Shown: piece after piece, positions 17,360 through 26,768 of the stretch | Numbering within the stretch: position 1 is the first letter of the stretch | How the letters are laid out: each line of letters starts with the position of its first letter | NCBI RefSeq assembly: GCF_023721815.1 | Contig: NZ_JAMDLI010000005.1 | Coordinates: forward strand, 1-64,000 | DNA from: Pleomorphomonas sp. JP5 | GTDB taxonomy: Bacteria; Pseudomonadota; Alphaproteobacteria; Rhizobiales; Pleomorphomonadaceae | DNA: 64,000 nt | Direction of reading: 5' to 3' | The notes under the pieces: model-generated | Seen by the model: the letters and a program-made list of their open reading frames with translations, nothing else | What the model was told of the DNA's origin: nothing | The model's database searches: none | Translations under genes and position numbers: made by a program

Positions 17360-17830
17360 ATGCTCGAGGACGATGTCGCCGCCTTCCTCTCCGGCAACGT
17401 GATGATCATCGCCGCCACGCGCGACGCGGCGATGCGGGCGCATGTCGGCCGGGGCTGCGGCGCCGATTTCGATCCGGATGTCGGCGACCTCACGCTGCTG
17501 GCCTCGTCGACGCAGTGGCCCGCGTTCCACGCCAACGCGCGAAGCGGCGCGCCAATCGCCATGACCGTCTGCCAGCCGGACACCTACAAGTGCCTTCAGC
17601 TGAAGGGCCAGATCATCGACGTTCACGAGGCGACCGAGGCGCAGAAGGCGCGCGGCCAGCGCTATCTCGACGCCATGCTGGCGATCATGGCCGATCTCGG
17701 CGTCAGCCGGTTGCAGCTCTCCACGGTGTTCTCCAACGCCGACCTCGTCGCCATCCGCTTCTGGCCGGTGGACCTGTTCATCCAGACGCCGGGGCCGGAG
17801 GCCGGCGAGCGGGTGCGGAGGGAGCCATGA
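17360..17830 (+). CDS. Pyridoxamine 5'-phosphate oxidase family (FMN split-barrel) protein
   Basis: 156 residues. The start MLEDDVAAFLSGNVMIIAAT and the segment SGAPIAMTVCQPDTYKCLQL fit the FMN-binding split barrel of PPOX-like proteins. The expected length is right for the single-domain type. Such proteins bind FMN, F420 or haem and often act as small redox or sensor proteins. Its stop overlaps the next start (ATGA), so the two PPOX genes form a translationally coupled pair. Confidence 0.75.
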   Translation: MLEDDVAAFLSGNVMIIAATRDAAMRAHVGRGCGADFDPDVGDLTLLASSTQWPAFHANARSGAPIAMTVCQPDTYKCLQLKGQIIDVHEATEAQKARGQRYLDAMLAIMADLGVSRLQLSTVFSNADLVAIRFWPVDLFIQTPGPEAGERVRREP

Positions 17831-19176
17831 CGCGCGTGCCGCTGGAGGCCATCCGCGACAGCTTCGAGGGCATCATGCCCTCGGTCATCGCCACCACCGA
17901 CGCCTCGGGCATTCCCAACCTGTCGTATCTGTCGCACGTCCACTACATCGACGGCGACCACGTGGCGCTGTCCAACCAGTTCTTTTCCAAGACGGCGGCC
18001 AACGTGCAGGCCACCGGGCAGGCGACCGTGGTGGTGCTGGACGGACGCACCGGCCTTCAGCACGTGCTCGACCTGACGTTCGAGAGTTCGGCCCAGTCCG
18101 GCCCGATCTTCGAGCGCATTTCGGCCCAGCTCGACGTGATGGCGAGCCTGCAGGGCAAGTCGCACATGCTGAAGCTCAGGGCCGTCGACCTCTACCGGGT
18201 GGAGGATTGCCGGCGCATCGATCCCATCGCCCCGCTGGAGGAGCCGCCGCCGAAGGCGGTGGCCAACCGCGACCTGCTGGTCGAGGCCGCCGCCGTGACC
18301 GGGGAGCTGACGCGCATCACCGACGCCGAGGTGCTGCTGGACCGCAGCCTGGAGCTTCTGGACGAGCGTTTCGGCTTGCGCCACGCCATGATCCTTCTCG
18401 CCGACGGCGAGGGACGGAAGCTGACGACGGTGGCGAGCCGGGGCTATCCGCACTACGGCTTCGGCGCGGAGATCGCCTTCGGCGACGGCATCGTCGGCAT
18501 CGCCGCCGAACGCTGCCTGACGCTGCGCATCGCCGACATGCGGCGCGGCCAGCGCTACGTGTCGGCCGTGGCGATGGCGAGCGGCCTGGCGCGCGAGGCC
18601 ATTCCCCTGCCGGCCATCGCCGAGCCGCAGTGCCAGATGGCCGTGCCTCTGGTGGCGGGCGGCCGGCTCTCCGGCGTGATCTTCGCCGAGTCCGAGGAGA
18701 GTTTCGCCTTCTCGCATGCCGACGAGGCGGCGCTGGAAATCGTCGCCCGGCAGCTGGCGGCGAGCCTCGCCCTGTTCGAACTGACCGATGCCGTGGGGGA
18801 AACAGGCGCGCGCGGCGCGGCGGCGAGCGGCGCTGCGGTGGACGCCGAACCGGCCTTCAGCTTCCAGTTCTTCCCGCGCGACGGCGGCGTGTTCATCGAC
18901 AACGACTATGTCATCCGGGGCGTGCCGGGGCGGCTGCTGCATCACTTCGTGCGCTGCTATGTCGAGACCGGGCGCTGCGACTTCTCCAACCGGGAGATCC
19001 GCCGCGACCGTGCGTTCAACCTGCCCGATTTCAAGGACAACTTGGAAACCCGCCTGATCCTGTTGCGCCGCAGACTGGAAGAACGCGGCGGCCCCGTGCG
19101 CCTTCTCCGCCCCGAGCGGGGACAGATCCGGCTGGTGATCGAGGGCGTGCCCGAGATCAAGGTGGTGGAGGCGTAG
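17827..19176 (+). CDS. PPOX-GAF protein with putative C-terminal winged helix
   Basis: 449 residues in three parts. Residues about 1-130 are a PPOX-like split barrel (MPSVIATTDASGIPNLSYLS, then DHVALSNQFFSKTAANVQA). Residues about 165-325 form a GAF sensor domain (LLDRSLELLDERFGLRHAMI, FGDGIVGIAAER, AVPLVAGGRLSGVIF). Residues about 345-449 look like an OmpR-type winged helix: GRCDFSNREIRRDRAFNLPD, then LETRLILLRRRLEERGG and GQIRLVI. That suggests a one-component regulator; the direct repeats at 17231-17280 would suit it. The DNA-binding reading is my inference from the pattern of residues and is not certain. Confidence 0.7.
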   Translation: MTRVPLEAIRDSFEGIMPSVIATTDASGIPNLSYLSHVHYIDGDHVALSNQFFSKTAANVQATGQATVVVLDGRTGLQHVLDLTFESSAQSGPIFERISAQLDVMASLQGKSHMLKLRAVDLYRVEDCRRIDPIAPLEEPPPKAVANRDLLVEAAAVTGELTRITDAEVLLDRSLELLDERFGLRHAMILLADGEGRKLTTVASRGYPHYGFGAEIAFGDGIVGIAAERCLTLRIADMRRGQRYVSAVAMASGLAREAIPLPAIAEPQCQMAVPLVAGGRLSGVIFAESEESFAFSHADEAALEIVARQLAASLALFELTDAVGETGARGAAASGAAVDAEPAFSFQFFPRDGGVFIDNDYVIRGVPGRLLHHFVRCYVETGRCDFSNREIRRDRAFNLPDFKDNLETRLILLRRRLEERGGPVRLLRPERGQIRLVIEGVPEIKVVEA

Positions 19177-19200
19177 CGGCCTGGCTTGCCGCCAAAGGCG

Positions 19201-19225
19201 AAGGGCCGCCTTCGGGGCGGCCCTT
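19201..19225. terminator. Hairpin terminator between convergent genes
   Basis: Stem AAGGGCCGCC with loop TTCGG and the exact complement GGCGGCCCTT. It sits between the convergent PPOX-GAF and MFS genes. There is no long T-run on either side. Confidence 0.6.
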
Positions 19226-19255
19226 GCAGGGTTGGTGTCGACTTGAAGGGCTCTC

Positions 19256-20536
19256 TCAGCGGACCGAGCGGATCATGGCGATCATGATGACGCCGATGAC
19301 GGCGACGACGGCGACCGTGGGGAAGATCATCTGGTAGCCGATGGCCGAGATGGCGATGGCGGCGATGGCCGGGCCGAGGATCTGGCCGCCGGTGTTGGCG
19401 AGGTTGAGCACGCCGAGGTCCTTGGCGGCGGTGGCCGGGTTGGGCAGCACCTCGACGTTGAGCGCCTGATCCACCGAGTTGAAGATGCCGGTGCCGATGC
19501 CGGCGATCAGCGCGTAGACCAGCATGGTCCAGGGCGCGGTGGAGAAGAAGGGCACCAGCGCGCCGACGGCCACCATCAGCCCGGCGAGCGCCACCGGCCC
19601 CTTGCGGCGGCCGATCTTGTCGGAGATCGGGCCGGCCACCAGCGCCATGCCCAGCGCCGTGACCATCAAGATGATGGAGATCAGCTCGATCTGCCGGCCG
19701 ACGTCGCCCTCGGCCACCTTCAGGTAGTCGGTGAGGATGAACAGCTGGTAGCCCTGGATGGCGAAGGTGGCGGTTGTGATCATCAGCTTGCCGAACAGGG
19801 CGAGGTAGTAGTCGCGGGCGTTGCGGCGGGGGATGGAGAAGTTGTCGAGGATCATGTCGCGGCTGAAGGCGCGCTTGGGCATCGGCCGGCTGGAGGCCTC
19901 GCGCATGATCAGCGCCGAAAGCGGCCCCGACAAAAGGATCAGCACCGCCATGGAGACGAAGCCGGTCATCAGGTCGTCGAGGAAGCGGGCGTTGAAATAC
20001 TGCCCGCCGTAGAGGCCGAGGGTGAAGCCGAAGGCGTAGATCGACGAGATGGTGCCGCGGTGGGCCGGGGCGATCCGGTCGGAGATCACCGCCAGGAGCG
20101 GCGCGACGATGGCGTTGAGGAACACCTGGAAGATGCACCACTCGACGAGCAGCAGGCCGACGCTGTCGGCCTTGCCCATCAGGATCAGCATGGCGGCCGA
20201 GCCGACGGAGCCGGCGATCAGCCAGGGCGTGCGGCGGCCGAGGCGCGAGCGCGTCAGGTCGGACAGCGCGCCGATCAGGATGTTGGCGACGGTGGCGACC
20301 ACCATGGCCGCGATCGACAGCATGGCGATGATGTTGGCCTTGTTGCCGGGATCGATGATGGCGACGCGGGCCGGCAGCAGCACGGTGGCGGTGCCGAAAT
20401 AGGGCCCGAGCCAGAGCAGCACGCCGGCGCAGAGCGCGATGCCCAGGCGATAGGGAACGCGCGGCTGCTCGGCATCGCCGATGGACGCGGACCAGGAGAG
20501 GGCGGCTTCGCCCTCGGACGAAGGGACAGAGGTCAT
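19256..20536 (-). CDS. MFS transporter, probable glycoside/sugar permease
   Basis: 426 residues with about 12 hydrophobic spans. The loop 2-3 motif SDLTRSRLGRRTPWLIAG is the form typical of GPH/SLC45-like sugar permeases. It follows the GH3 beta-glucosidase gene by 84 bp in the same direction, so uptake of the beta-glucoside hydrolysed by that enzyme is the likely job. The start is the ATG with GGAGATTTCCC upstream. Confidence 0.82.
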   Translation of the reverse strand: MTSVPSSEGEAALSWSASIGDAEQPRVPYRLGIALCAGVLLWLGPYFGTATVLLPARVAIIDPGNKANIIAMLSIAAMVVATVANILIGALSDLTRSRLGRRTPWLIAGSVGSAAMLILMGKADSVGLLLVEWCIFQVFLNAIVAPLLAVISDRIAPAHRGTISSIYAFGFTLGLYGGQYFNARFLDDLMTGFVSMAVLILLSGPLSALIMREASSRPMPKRAFSRDMILDNFSIPRRNARDYYLALFGKLMITTATFAIQGYQLFILTDYLKVAEGDVGRQIELISIILMVTALGMALVAGPISDKIGRRKGPVALAGLMVAVGALVPFFSTAPWTMLVYALIAGIGTGIFNSVDQALNVEVLPNPATAAKDLGVLNLANTGGQILGPAIAAIAISAIGYQMIFPTVAVVAVIGVIMIAMIRSVR

Positions 20537-20620
20537 GGGAAATCTCCGAAGGGATCGACCACGCCGCCGGGGATCAGACGCTGATGCCCGGCGGCGGGCC
20601 GGCTCGGCAAAAGGGGGGGG

Positions 20621-22903
20621 TCAGTTGCCGGCGATCTTGCCAGTGACGTTGCCAGAGACGTTGATGGTGGCGGTGAGACGATCGGGATCGCCCCAGAAGC
20701 CGGCGGCTTCGACGCGGACGAGACCGGATGCGACGCGGATGCGGCGGGTGGCGGCATCCCAGCGGCCGAGCGGCAGCAGCGAGGCGGCCACCTCGACCGT
20801 CTTCCGCTCGCCGGCGGCCAGCTCCACCACGGCAAAGCCGAGCAGCTCGCGCTCGTCGGCCCGGTCGCCGTCGGTGCGTGCGCCATAGACCTGCACCACG
20901 TGATGGCCGGCCATGGCGCCGGTGTTGGCCACCGAGACGCGGAGCTTGAGGCTGTCGGCGCCGGCCGGGTCGACCTGCATGTCGGAGAGGCGGAAGGCCG
21001 AGTAGGACAGGCCGAAGCCGAGGGGGAAGTCGGCCGTGACGCCGTTCTTCTGCATCAGGCGATGGCTGTACCAGTGGTCGTAGGTGATGGCCTTGGCGTC
21101 GCGGTCGAAGAAGGGCGTGTCCTTGGCGTCGGCCGGGATCGGGTAGGGCAGGCGGCCGCTGGGGTTGCGCTTGCCGAGCAGCACGTCGGCCAGCGCGTGG
21201 CCGCCCTCCATGCCGGCGTACCAGCCGATGAGGATGGCGGGCACCAGGTCCTTCCAGTCGTGGACGATGACGGCGCCGGCCGTCTCGATCACCACGACGG
21301 TGCGGGGATTGACGGCGGCCACGGCCTTGATCAAGGCCACGTCCTCCGGCAGCAGGCCCAGCGACAGGCGGTCACCGCCGGCCTTGCCGCCGCCGACCAC
21401 GCTGGTGCCGCCGCCGAGGGCTGCGAGCACCTTGTCGCGCTGGGTCCGCTCCGCGTCGTTCCGGGCCTCGGGGTAGAGGGCGAGGAGGTCGGCGCGGGTT
21501 GCCACCGAGCCGTCGACGAACTCGCCTTCGTCGGCCGAGGTATAGCCGACGACGACGACGGCGGCGTCCGCCTTGGCGGCCAGCGCGGCGGCCTTGGCCG
21601 GATCGCCCGAGGCGTCGGATTTGAGCGCCACCGAGGTGCCCTCGAGCGCCTTGCCGAGGCCGGCGAGCGGGGTGACGACATAGGGCGCGCGCACCGACGA
21701 CGAGCCGAGGTCGCCGGTGTTGGGCGTGTCGCAAAGACGGCCGACGACGGCAAGCGAGGCGAGCTTGTTCGGGTCGAGTGGCAGCACCGGGGCGGCGCCG
21801 GCCTTTTCGTTGCGCAGCAGCACCATGGCGCGGCCGGCCGCCTCGCGGGCGAGGGCGACGTGATCGGTGGAGGCGACCACCGACGGCGCGGGGTCGGCGG
21901 CGTCGCGCTCGGCGTAATAGCGCAGCTGCGTCTTCAGGATGCGCAGGCCGGCGCGTTCGACGTCGGCCCAGGAGCACTTGCCGCTGTCGAGGTCGGCCGG
22001 CAGGCGTTCGCCGCGCTGCTGGCGCATCGGCGCCTCGACGTCGAGGCCGGCGACGAGGGCCTTGCCGCCGTCGCGCATGCCCCAGATGAAGTCGGTGATG
22101 ACGAAACCGTCGAAGTGCCAGGTGTCGCGCAGCGTCTTGGTCAGCAGGTCGGCGTTCTGGCCGGCCCAGGTGCCGTTGACGGAGTTGTAGGAGCTCATCA
22201 CCGCGAAGGCGCCTTCATCGATGACGCGCTTGAAATGCGGCAGGAAGGTCTCCTGAAGGTCGGCCTCGGCAATGGTGACGTCGACCGAGAAGCGGGCATT
22301 CTCCATGCTGTTGAGCGCGTAGTGCTTGGCGCAGGCCATGGCGTGGTGCTGGATGCCGCGCGTCAGCGCCGCGCCCATTTCGCCCAGGATCACCGGCTGG
22401 TCGGAATAGGTTTCCTGCACCCGGCCCCAGGCCGGATGGCGCGGCAGGTTGATGCAGACGCCGCCGAAGAAGTTGGCGCCGAGGGCGCGGATTTCCCGGC
22501 CGATCACCTCGCCGACCTTCTCTTCCAGCGCCACGTCCCAGGTGGCGCCGCGCGCCATGGAGACGGGGAAGCAGGTGGAGCGGCCGAGAACCGAGCCGCG
22601 CGGGCCGTCGGCGAAGCGCACGCCGGGAACGCCCAGCCGGTCCACCGCGCCCATGACGTAGGGATAGACGTTGTAGCCGTCCTCGACCAGGCTGAGCATG
22701 CCTTCCCAGAAGGGCTGGTCGCCGCCGAGCAGCGACAGGCGCTCGTCGGCGGTCATGCGGGCATAGAGCGCGCGGGCTTCGTCGGCGGGGTTGGCGCCTT
22801 TGCGCACCCGGTCGACGGCCTGGCTGAAGGTTTGGTTGAGAGCTTCGGGCGCCGAAGACGCAGCATCGGGCGCCGCCTCCGTGTGGTGGCGGTTCAGGGG
22901 CAT
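20621..22903 (-). CDS. Glycoside hydrolase family 3 beta-glucosidase
   Basis: 760 residues. The N-terminal barrel holds GVRFADGPRG, CINLPRHPAWGR and AKHYALNS; the nucleophile aspartate is Asp271 in VITDFIWG. The C-terminal alpha/beta sandwich starts near 350 (AREAAGRAMVLLRNEK), and a fibronectin III-like domain closes the protein (GYTSADEGEF; SVANTGAMAGHHVVQVYG). There is no signal peptide, so the enzyme acts in the cytoplasm on imported beta-glucosides. Ribosome site GGGAGGA. It leads an operon with the MFS gene and is divergent from a TetR gene. Confidence 0.93.
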   Translation of the reverse strand: MPLNRHHTEAAPDAASSAPEALNQTFSQAVDRVRKGANPADEARALYARMTADERLSLLGGDQPFWEGMLSLVEDGYNVYPYVMGAVDRLGVPGVRFADGPRGSVLGRSTCFPVSMARGATWDVALEEKVGEVIGREIRALGANFFGGVCINLPRHPAWGRVQETYSDQPVILGEMGAALTRGIQHHAMACAKHYALNSMENARFSVDVTIAEADLQETFLPHFKRVIDEGAFAVMSSYNSVNGTWAGQNADLLTKTLRDTWHFDGFVITDFIWGMRDGGKALVAGLDVEAPMRQQRGERLPADLDSGKCSWADVERAGLRILKTQLRYYAERDAADPAPSVVASTDHVALAREAAGRAMVLLRNEKAGAAPVLPLDPNKLASLAVVGRLCDTPNTGDLGSSSVRAPYVVTPLAGLGKALEGTSVALKSDASGDPAKAAALAAKADAAVVVVGYTSADEGEFVDGSVATRADLLALYPEARNDAERTQRDKVLAALGGGTSVVGGGKAGGDRLSLGLLPEDVALIKAVAAVNPRTVVVIETAGAVIVHDWKDLVPAILIGWYAGMEGGHALADVLLGKRNPSGRLPYPIPADAKDTPFFDRDAKAITYDHWYSHRLMQKNGVTADFPLGFGLSYSAFRLSDMQVDPAGADSLKLRVSVANTGAMAGHHVVQVYGARTDGDRADERELLGFAVVELAAGERKTVEVAASLLPLGRWDAATRRIRVASGLVRVEAAGFWGDPDRLTATINVSGNVTGKIAGN

Positions 22904-22940
22904 TCTGGTCCTCCCTCGAGTAACGCGATGCGCCTTACTT

Positions 22941-22957
22941 AATACATACTAGGTATT
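22941..22957. promoter_or_regulatory. Possible TetR operator upstream of the GH3 gene
   Basis: AATAC, seven bases, then GTATT in an AT-rich patch of the 115-bp divergent gap. The inner ATAC/GTAT arms also match. Weak symmetry; inferred mainly from position. Confidence 0.35.
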
Positions 22958-23018
22958 CTGTAAAGCCGGGGCGTGACGCTGACGGAGGCGAAAAAGATGT
23001 GCTATAAGAAGGCCATCC

Positions 23019-23672
23019 GTGAATTTACGAAGAGAGTTGATTCCCTTGGCCCGCGCCCTTTCCCCCCCGCCCCGCCTGACACGCGAGCGCAAGTCGGCCG
23101 ATGCGCGCCGCTCGCAGATCATCGAGGCGGCGACCCAGCTGATCGCCGAGCGGGGCTTCTGGGGGGTGACGCTGAGGGATGCCGCCGTGCTCTGCGGCAT
23201 CACCGAAGCCGGCGTGCTGCATCATTTCCAGAACAAGGCGCGGCTGTTGATCGCCGTGCTGGAATATCGCGACGAGGCCGACTTCCAGGCGCTGGCCGGG
23301 CTGCTCGGGGTGAGCCGGGAAGACATCGACCTCGATCCGCTGCCGGTGACGCTGCGCCAGCTCTGCACCGCGCTGATCCGCCGCAACGCCGGCCAGCCGG
23401 AAATCGTCCGCCTCTACAGCGTGCTCAACGCCGAATCGCTGGAGCCGACGCACCCCGCCCACGGCTATTTCCAGGACCGGGAAGACATGGCGCTGGGCCT
23501 GTTCGCCCGCTCGATCCGGGGCGTGCCCAACGCCGAGCATGTCGCCCGCCACGTGCTGGCCCTGATGGACGGCCTGCAACTGCGCTGGCTGCGCAAACCC
23601 GACGAGATCGACCTGCTGGACGAATGGAACAGCCTCTTCGACCACGCCTTCGCCGATGTGGTGGCAAGGTAG
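23019..23672 (+). CDS. TetR family regulator of the beta-glucoside locus
   Basis: 217 residues from a GTG start. The helix-turn-helix is RRSQIIEAATQLIAERGFWG followed by VTLRDAAVLCGITEAGVLHH and FQNKARLL, at about residues 30-75. The C-terminal domain is helical. It is divergent from the GH3-MFS operon across 115 bp, so it most likely controls that operon. The GTG is preceded by AAGAAGG; an internal start is possible because the first 25 residues are not part of the fold. Confidence 0.88.
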   Translation: MNLRRELIPLARALSPPPRLTRERKSADARRSQIIEAATQLIAERGFWGVTLRDAAVLCGITEAGVLHHFQNKARLLIAVLEYRDEADFQALAGLLGVSREDIDLDPLPVTLRQLCTALIRRNAGQPEIVRLYSVLNAESLEPTHPAHGYFQDREDMALGLFARSIRGVPNAEHVARHVLALMDGLQLRWLRKPDEIDLLDEWNSLFDHAFADVVAR

Positions 23673-23689
23673 GGGGAGAGGGGGGAGGT

Positions 23690-24705
23690 GAGGGAGCTTG
23701 TGAGCGCTTTATCCCGCTGTATCCTTTACATAAATTGTCATCCTGCGCTTTAGGCGCAGGACCTCGGGCAGGATGGGGCAAGGGGCTGATATCGGTCTCC
23801 CCTTGGGTGCGGGAGCTTGATATGGGCCGAGGACATTTCTCGTCCCGAGGTCCTCGCCTGCGCAAGGATGACAATTTATATAAATGATACAAGCGGATAG
23901 CGGTGCGCCTCCTTTTCGATGTGCCATGTTCGCGTGTGGCTGGCGAGAGCGCGACGGGAGCTTGCGAGCGGCTTATCCCACTGTTTCCTCTATATAAAGC
24001 TGTCATCCTTGCGAAGGCGAGGACCTCGGGCAGGATGGGGCGCGAGGCTGATATCGGGCGCCCTTGGGTGAAGGAGCTTGATATGGGCCGAGGAGATTTC
24101 TCGTCCCGAGGTCCTGCGCCTCACGCGCAGGATGACAGGAGAATGATATATAATTCAGTGAGATAGGCGTTGTGTTGGGGGGTGTTTCGCCCTCTATTCA
24201 CGGTGCTTCGTGCGTGGGGAGAGTTCGTGAGCGGCTTATCCCACTGTATCCTCTACATAAATTGTCATCCTGCGCTTTAGGCGCAGGACCTCGGGCAGGA
24301 TGGGGCAAGGGGCTGATATCGGTCTCCCCTTGGGTGCGGGAGCTTAATATGGGCCGAGGAGATTTCTCGTCCTGAGGTCCTGCGCCTCACGCGCAGGATG
24401 ACAGGAGAATGATATATAATTCAGTGAGATAGGCGTTGTGTTGGGGGCGCCCTCTATTCACGGCGCTTCGTGCGTGGGGAGAGTTCGTGAGCGGCTTATC
24501 CCGCTGTATCCTCTACATAAATTGTCATCCTGCGCTTTAGGCGCAGGACCTCGGGCAGGATGGGGCGCGAGGGTGATATCGGTCTCCCCTTGGGTGCGGG
24601 AGCTTGATATGGGCCGAGGAGATTTCTCGTCCTGAGGTCCTGCGCCTTACGCGCAGGATGACGGTCGTCTTATATATAACAATAGGATAGCCGCGCTCTC
24701 GCGCC
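23690..24705. repeat. Array of palindromic elements (three full units plus flanking arms)
   Basis: Left arms near 23735, 24000, 24262 and 24525; right arms near 23815, 24075, 24345 and 24600. Linkers at 24130-24255 and 24400-24515 are almost identical (GGTGCTTCGTGCGTGGGG against GGCGCTTCGTGCGTGGGG), pointing to recent duplication with a period of about 260 bp. No gene is supported. Confidence 0.88.
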
Positions 24706-24713
24706 CGCTCGGT

Positions 24714-25499
24714 TTAGCCGTGGACGAGGTTTTTGGAGATGTCGGCGGCGACGGCGCAGATGCGTTTGGCGAGGTCGGGGAAGTCGTCCGGCGAGACTTG
24801 CAGCACGGTGCCGACGGCGCTGATGGCGGCCACCACGTTGCCCTGCCGGTCGAACACCGGGGCCGAGACGCAGCGGACGTTGAGCATGTCTTCCTCGTCG
24901 TCGGTGGCCCAGCCGCGGGCGCGTACGCCCTGGAGATGCTGGCGCAGGGCGTCGGCGTCGGGCAGGGATTTCGGCGTCCGGGCCACCCATTCGATCTGCG
25001 AGATCAGCCGCTCGCGCGCCTCGTCGGGCTGCCAGGCCAAGAGCACCTTGCCGAGCGACGAGCGGTAGAGCGACAGGCGCTTGCCGACCCAGGTGTTGAT
25101 CTTGATGTCCTGATCGGCCTCGACCTTGGCGAGGTAGATGGGGGACTCGCCTTCGAGCACGCCGAGGTGGCACGTCATGGCCACATCCAGCGACAGCGCC
25201 TTGAGATAGGGCAAGGCGACGCGTTCGATGGTGCGCTGATCGGCGGCGATCGCCCCGAGTTCGGCGAGCTTGAGGCCGAGCAGGTAGCCGCCGTCGGGCG
25301 TCGGTTGCAGGGCGCCGACCTCGCGCAGGGTCGAAATCAGCTGATGGACGGTGCTCTTCGGCAACCCCAGCGTCTTCTGGATGGCGGTGAAGCCGATGCC
25401 GGCCTCGCGACTCACCAAGTCGAGGATGGCGAAGGCCTTGGGAAGCGCCGGCACCATGGGGCGCCCGCCCGGTTCGCTGTCGCTTTTCGTGTTCACCAT
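24714..25499 (-). CDS. rhmR: IclR-family regulator of the rhamnonate operon
   Basis: 261 residues. N-terminal winged helix (VPALPKAFAILDLVSREAGI, then GLPKSTVHQLISTLREVGAL) and a C-terminal IclR effector domain (LGVLEGESPIYLAKVEADQD, LYRSSLGKVLLAW, GWATDDEEDMLNVRCVSAPV then AISAVGT). It is divergent from the rhamnonate operon; in Escherichia coli the matching operon also has an IclR-type regulator, RhmR. Likely operators lie at 25523-25557 and 25675-25711. The start at 25499 was chosen over an upstream frame extension to 25586. Confidence 0.82.
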   Translation of the reverse strand: MVNTKSDSEPGGRPMVPALPKAFAILDLVSREAGIGFTAIQKTLGLPKSTVHQLISTLREVGALQPTPDGGYLLGLKLAELGAIAADQRTIERVALPYLKALSLDVAMTCHLGVLEGESPIYLAKVEADQDIKINTWVGKRLSLYRSSLGKVLLAWQPDEARERLISQIEWVARTPKSLPDADALRQHLQGVRARGWATDDEEDMLNVRCVSAPVFDRQGNVVAAISAVGTVLQVSPDDFPDLAKRICAVAADISKNLVHG

Positions 25500-25522
25500 C
25501 GTTGACCTTCGTTGCCGATTTT

Positions 25523-25557
25523 CAACCGGTTGGCGATGGTCTAGCCGGAAACCAACC
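25523..25557. promoter_or_regulatory. Inverted repeat in the rhmR promoter
   Basis: GGTTGG at 25528-25533 and CCAACC at 25552-25557, with an overlapping perfect decamer CAACCGGTTG at 25523-25532. It is about 25-60 bp upstream of the IclR gene and may serve autoregulation. Confidence 0.4.
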
Positions 25558-25674
25558 GCCTTGCCAAGGGCGGGCCGGACCGCCATCGCGCTCCTCAGTC
25601 GAAGACCCTACGCGTTCATGCTGACCGCTCGTGAGGCGGTTCCGCCTTGCCCAATCCCCGACAGGAATGCTAGC

Positions 25675-25711
25675 TGTTCTGTATAGAGATCATGGTTCTA
25701 AGTACAGAACA
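25675..25711. promoter_or_regulatory. Long-arm palindrome upstream of the rhamnonate operon
   Basis: TGTTCTGTA (25675-25683), 19 bases, then the exact complement TACAGAACA (25703-25711). It ends 19 bp before the aldolase ATG and overlaps a TATAGA sequence that could be a -10 element. The likely ligand is the IclR regulator. Confidence 0.6.
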
Positions 25712-25730
25712 ATTAGCACGGCAGGAGATC

Positions 25731-26645
25731 ATGCAGTCTTTCACGCTCAGAGGCGTCATTCCCCCCGTTCCCACCATCGTCGACCAGGCCGGCGCATTCG
25801 ACCCCAAGGGCATGGCCGCGCTGCTGGAGCGTGAAATCGCCGCTGGCATCCACGGCATGCTGATCCTCGGCAGCGGTGGCGAGTTCTGCCACATGAGCCT
25901 TGCCATGCGCAAAGAGGTGGCCGAGTTCTGCGTGCGCCACGTCGCCGGCCGCGTGCCGGTGCTGATCGGCATCGGCGCTTCGGCCACCGCCGAGGTGATC
26001 GAGCTGGGCCAGCACGCCAAGGCCTGCGGCGCCGACGCGGTCCTGGTGGTCAACCCCTATTACGCCACGCTGAGCCGGCCGGCCCTGATCGCGCACTACA
26101 AGGCGGTGGCCGCCGCCGTCGACCTGCCGATCATGCTCTACAACTTCCCCGGCCTCACCGGGCAGGAGCTGACGGTCGACCTGGTGCTGGAGCTGGCGCT
26201 CGCCTGCCCGAACATCGTCGGCATCAAGGACACGGTCGACACCATGAGCCACACCCGGGCGCTGGTGACCACGGTGAAGGGCGCGCGGCCGGACTTCCTG
26301 GTGTTCTCGGGCTTTGACGAATACATGCTCGACACGCTGTTGATCGGCGGCGACGGCGGCATTCCGGCCACGGCCAACTTCATGCCGACGATCACGCTCG
26401 GCATCTACAACGCCGTCGAGGCCGGCGACTTCGCCGCAATGCGCGCCGGCGCCCGCCAGTTGGCCAAGCTGATGCCGATCTATGGCCTCGACCAGCCGTT
26501 CTTCGGCCTCGTCAAGGAAGCCATCCGCCTGACCGGCACCGACATTTCCACCGCCGTGCTGGCGCCGTCGCTCGTGCCGTCGGACAAGATCAAGGCCCAG
26601 CTTCTGGCCGTGCTGCGTGCCGCCGGCGTGCTGCCCGCTGCTTGA
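25731..26645 (+). CDS. DapA/NanA-family aldolase, probable 2-keto-3-deoxy-L-rhamnonate aldolase
   Basis: 304 residues, class I TIM-barrel aldolase of the DHDPS/N-acetylneuraminate lyase family. GSGGEFCHMS replaces the GTTGE-like motif, the tyrosine-containing LYNFPG is at about residue 138, and the Schiff-base lysine is in NIVGIKDT at about 167. Because rhamnonate dehydratase and a transporter follow, the likely reaction is cleavage of 2-keto-3-deoxy-L-rhamnonate to pyruvate and lactaldehyde. Escherichia coli uses the unrelated HpcH-type RhmA for this step. The ATG at 25731 has AGGAG upstream; an ATG at 25692 has not. Confidence 0.75.
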   Translation: MQSFTLRGVIPPVPTIVDQAGAFDPKGMAALLEREIAAGIHGMLILGSGGEFCHMSLAMRKEVAEFCVRHVAGRVPVLIGIGASATAEVIELGQHAKACGADAVLVVNPYYATLSRPALIAHYKAVAAAVDLPIMLYNFPGLTGQELTVDLVLELALACPNIVGIKDTVDTMSHTRALVTTVKGARPDFLVFSGFDEYMLDTLLIGGDGGIPATANFMPTITLGIYNAVEAGDFAAMRAGARQLAKLMPIYGLDQPFFGLVKEAIRLTGTDISTAVLAPSLVPSDKIKAQLLAVLRAAGVLPAA

Positions 26646-26666
26646 GTTTCGCGTCGCCGGTCGTCC

Positions 26667-26729
26667 AGAGCACCCGCTGATCAGGTTGAATCAACCTGAT
26701 CGAAAAGCGGCTCCCCAGCAAATGCTCTA
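26667..26729. repeat. Rhizobial-type palindromic repeat, copy 2
   Basis: Outer inverted repeat AGAGCA/TGCTCT encloses a perfect palindrome at 26679-26701, arm GATCAGGTTGA, one base, TCAACCTGATC. It lies between two genes of one operon and would fold in the mRNA. Confidence 0.75.
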
Positions 26730-26768
26730 GGCGACCGGCCTGCCCCAATAATGTCAAAGGAGAGGAAA

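Noticed and set aside
20900-22942. 680-codon open frame on the plus strand
   Set aside because: Antisense shadow of the GH3 beta-glucosidase gene, which has all family motifs.
23690-24705. Possible integron cassette array (attC-like imperfect palindromes)
   Set aside because: No cassette genes lie between the palindromes, no integrase is present, and attC core sites were not seen.
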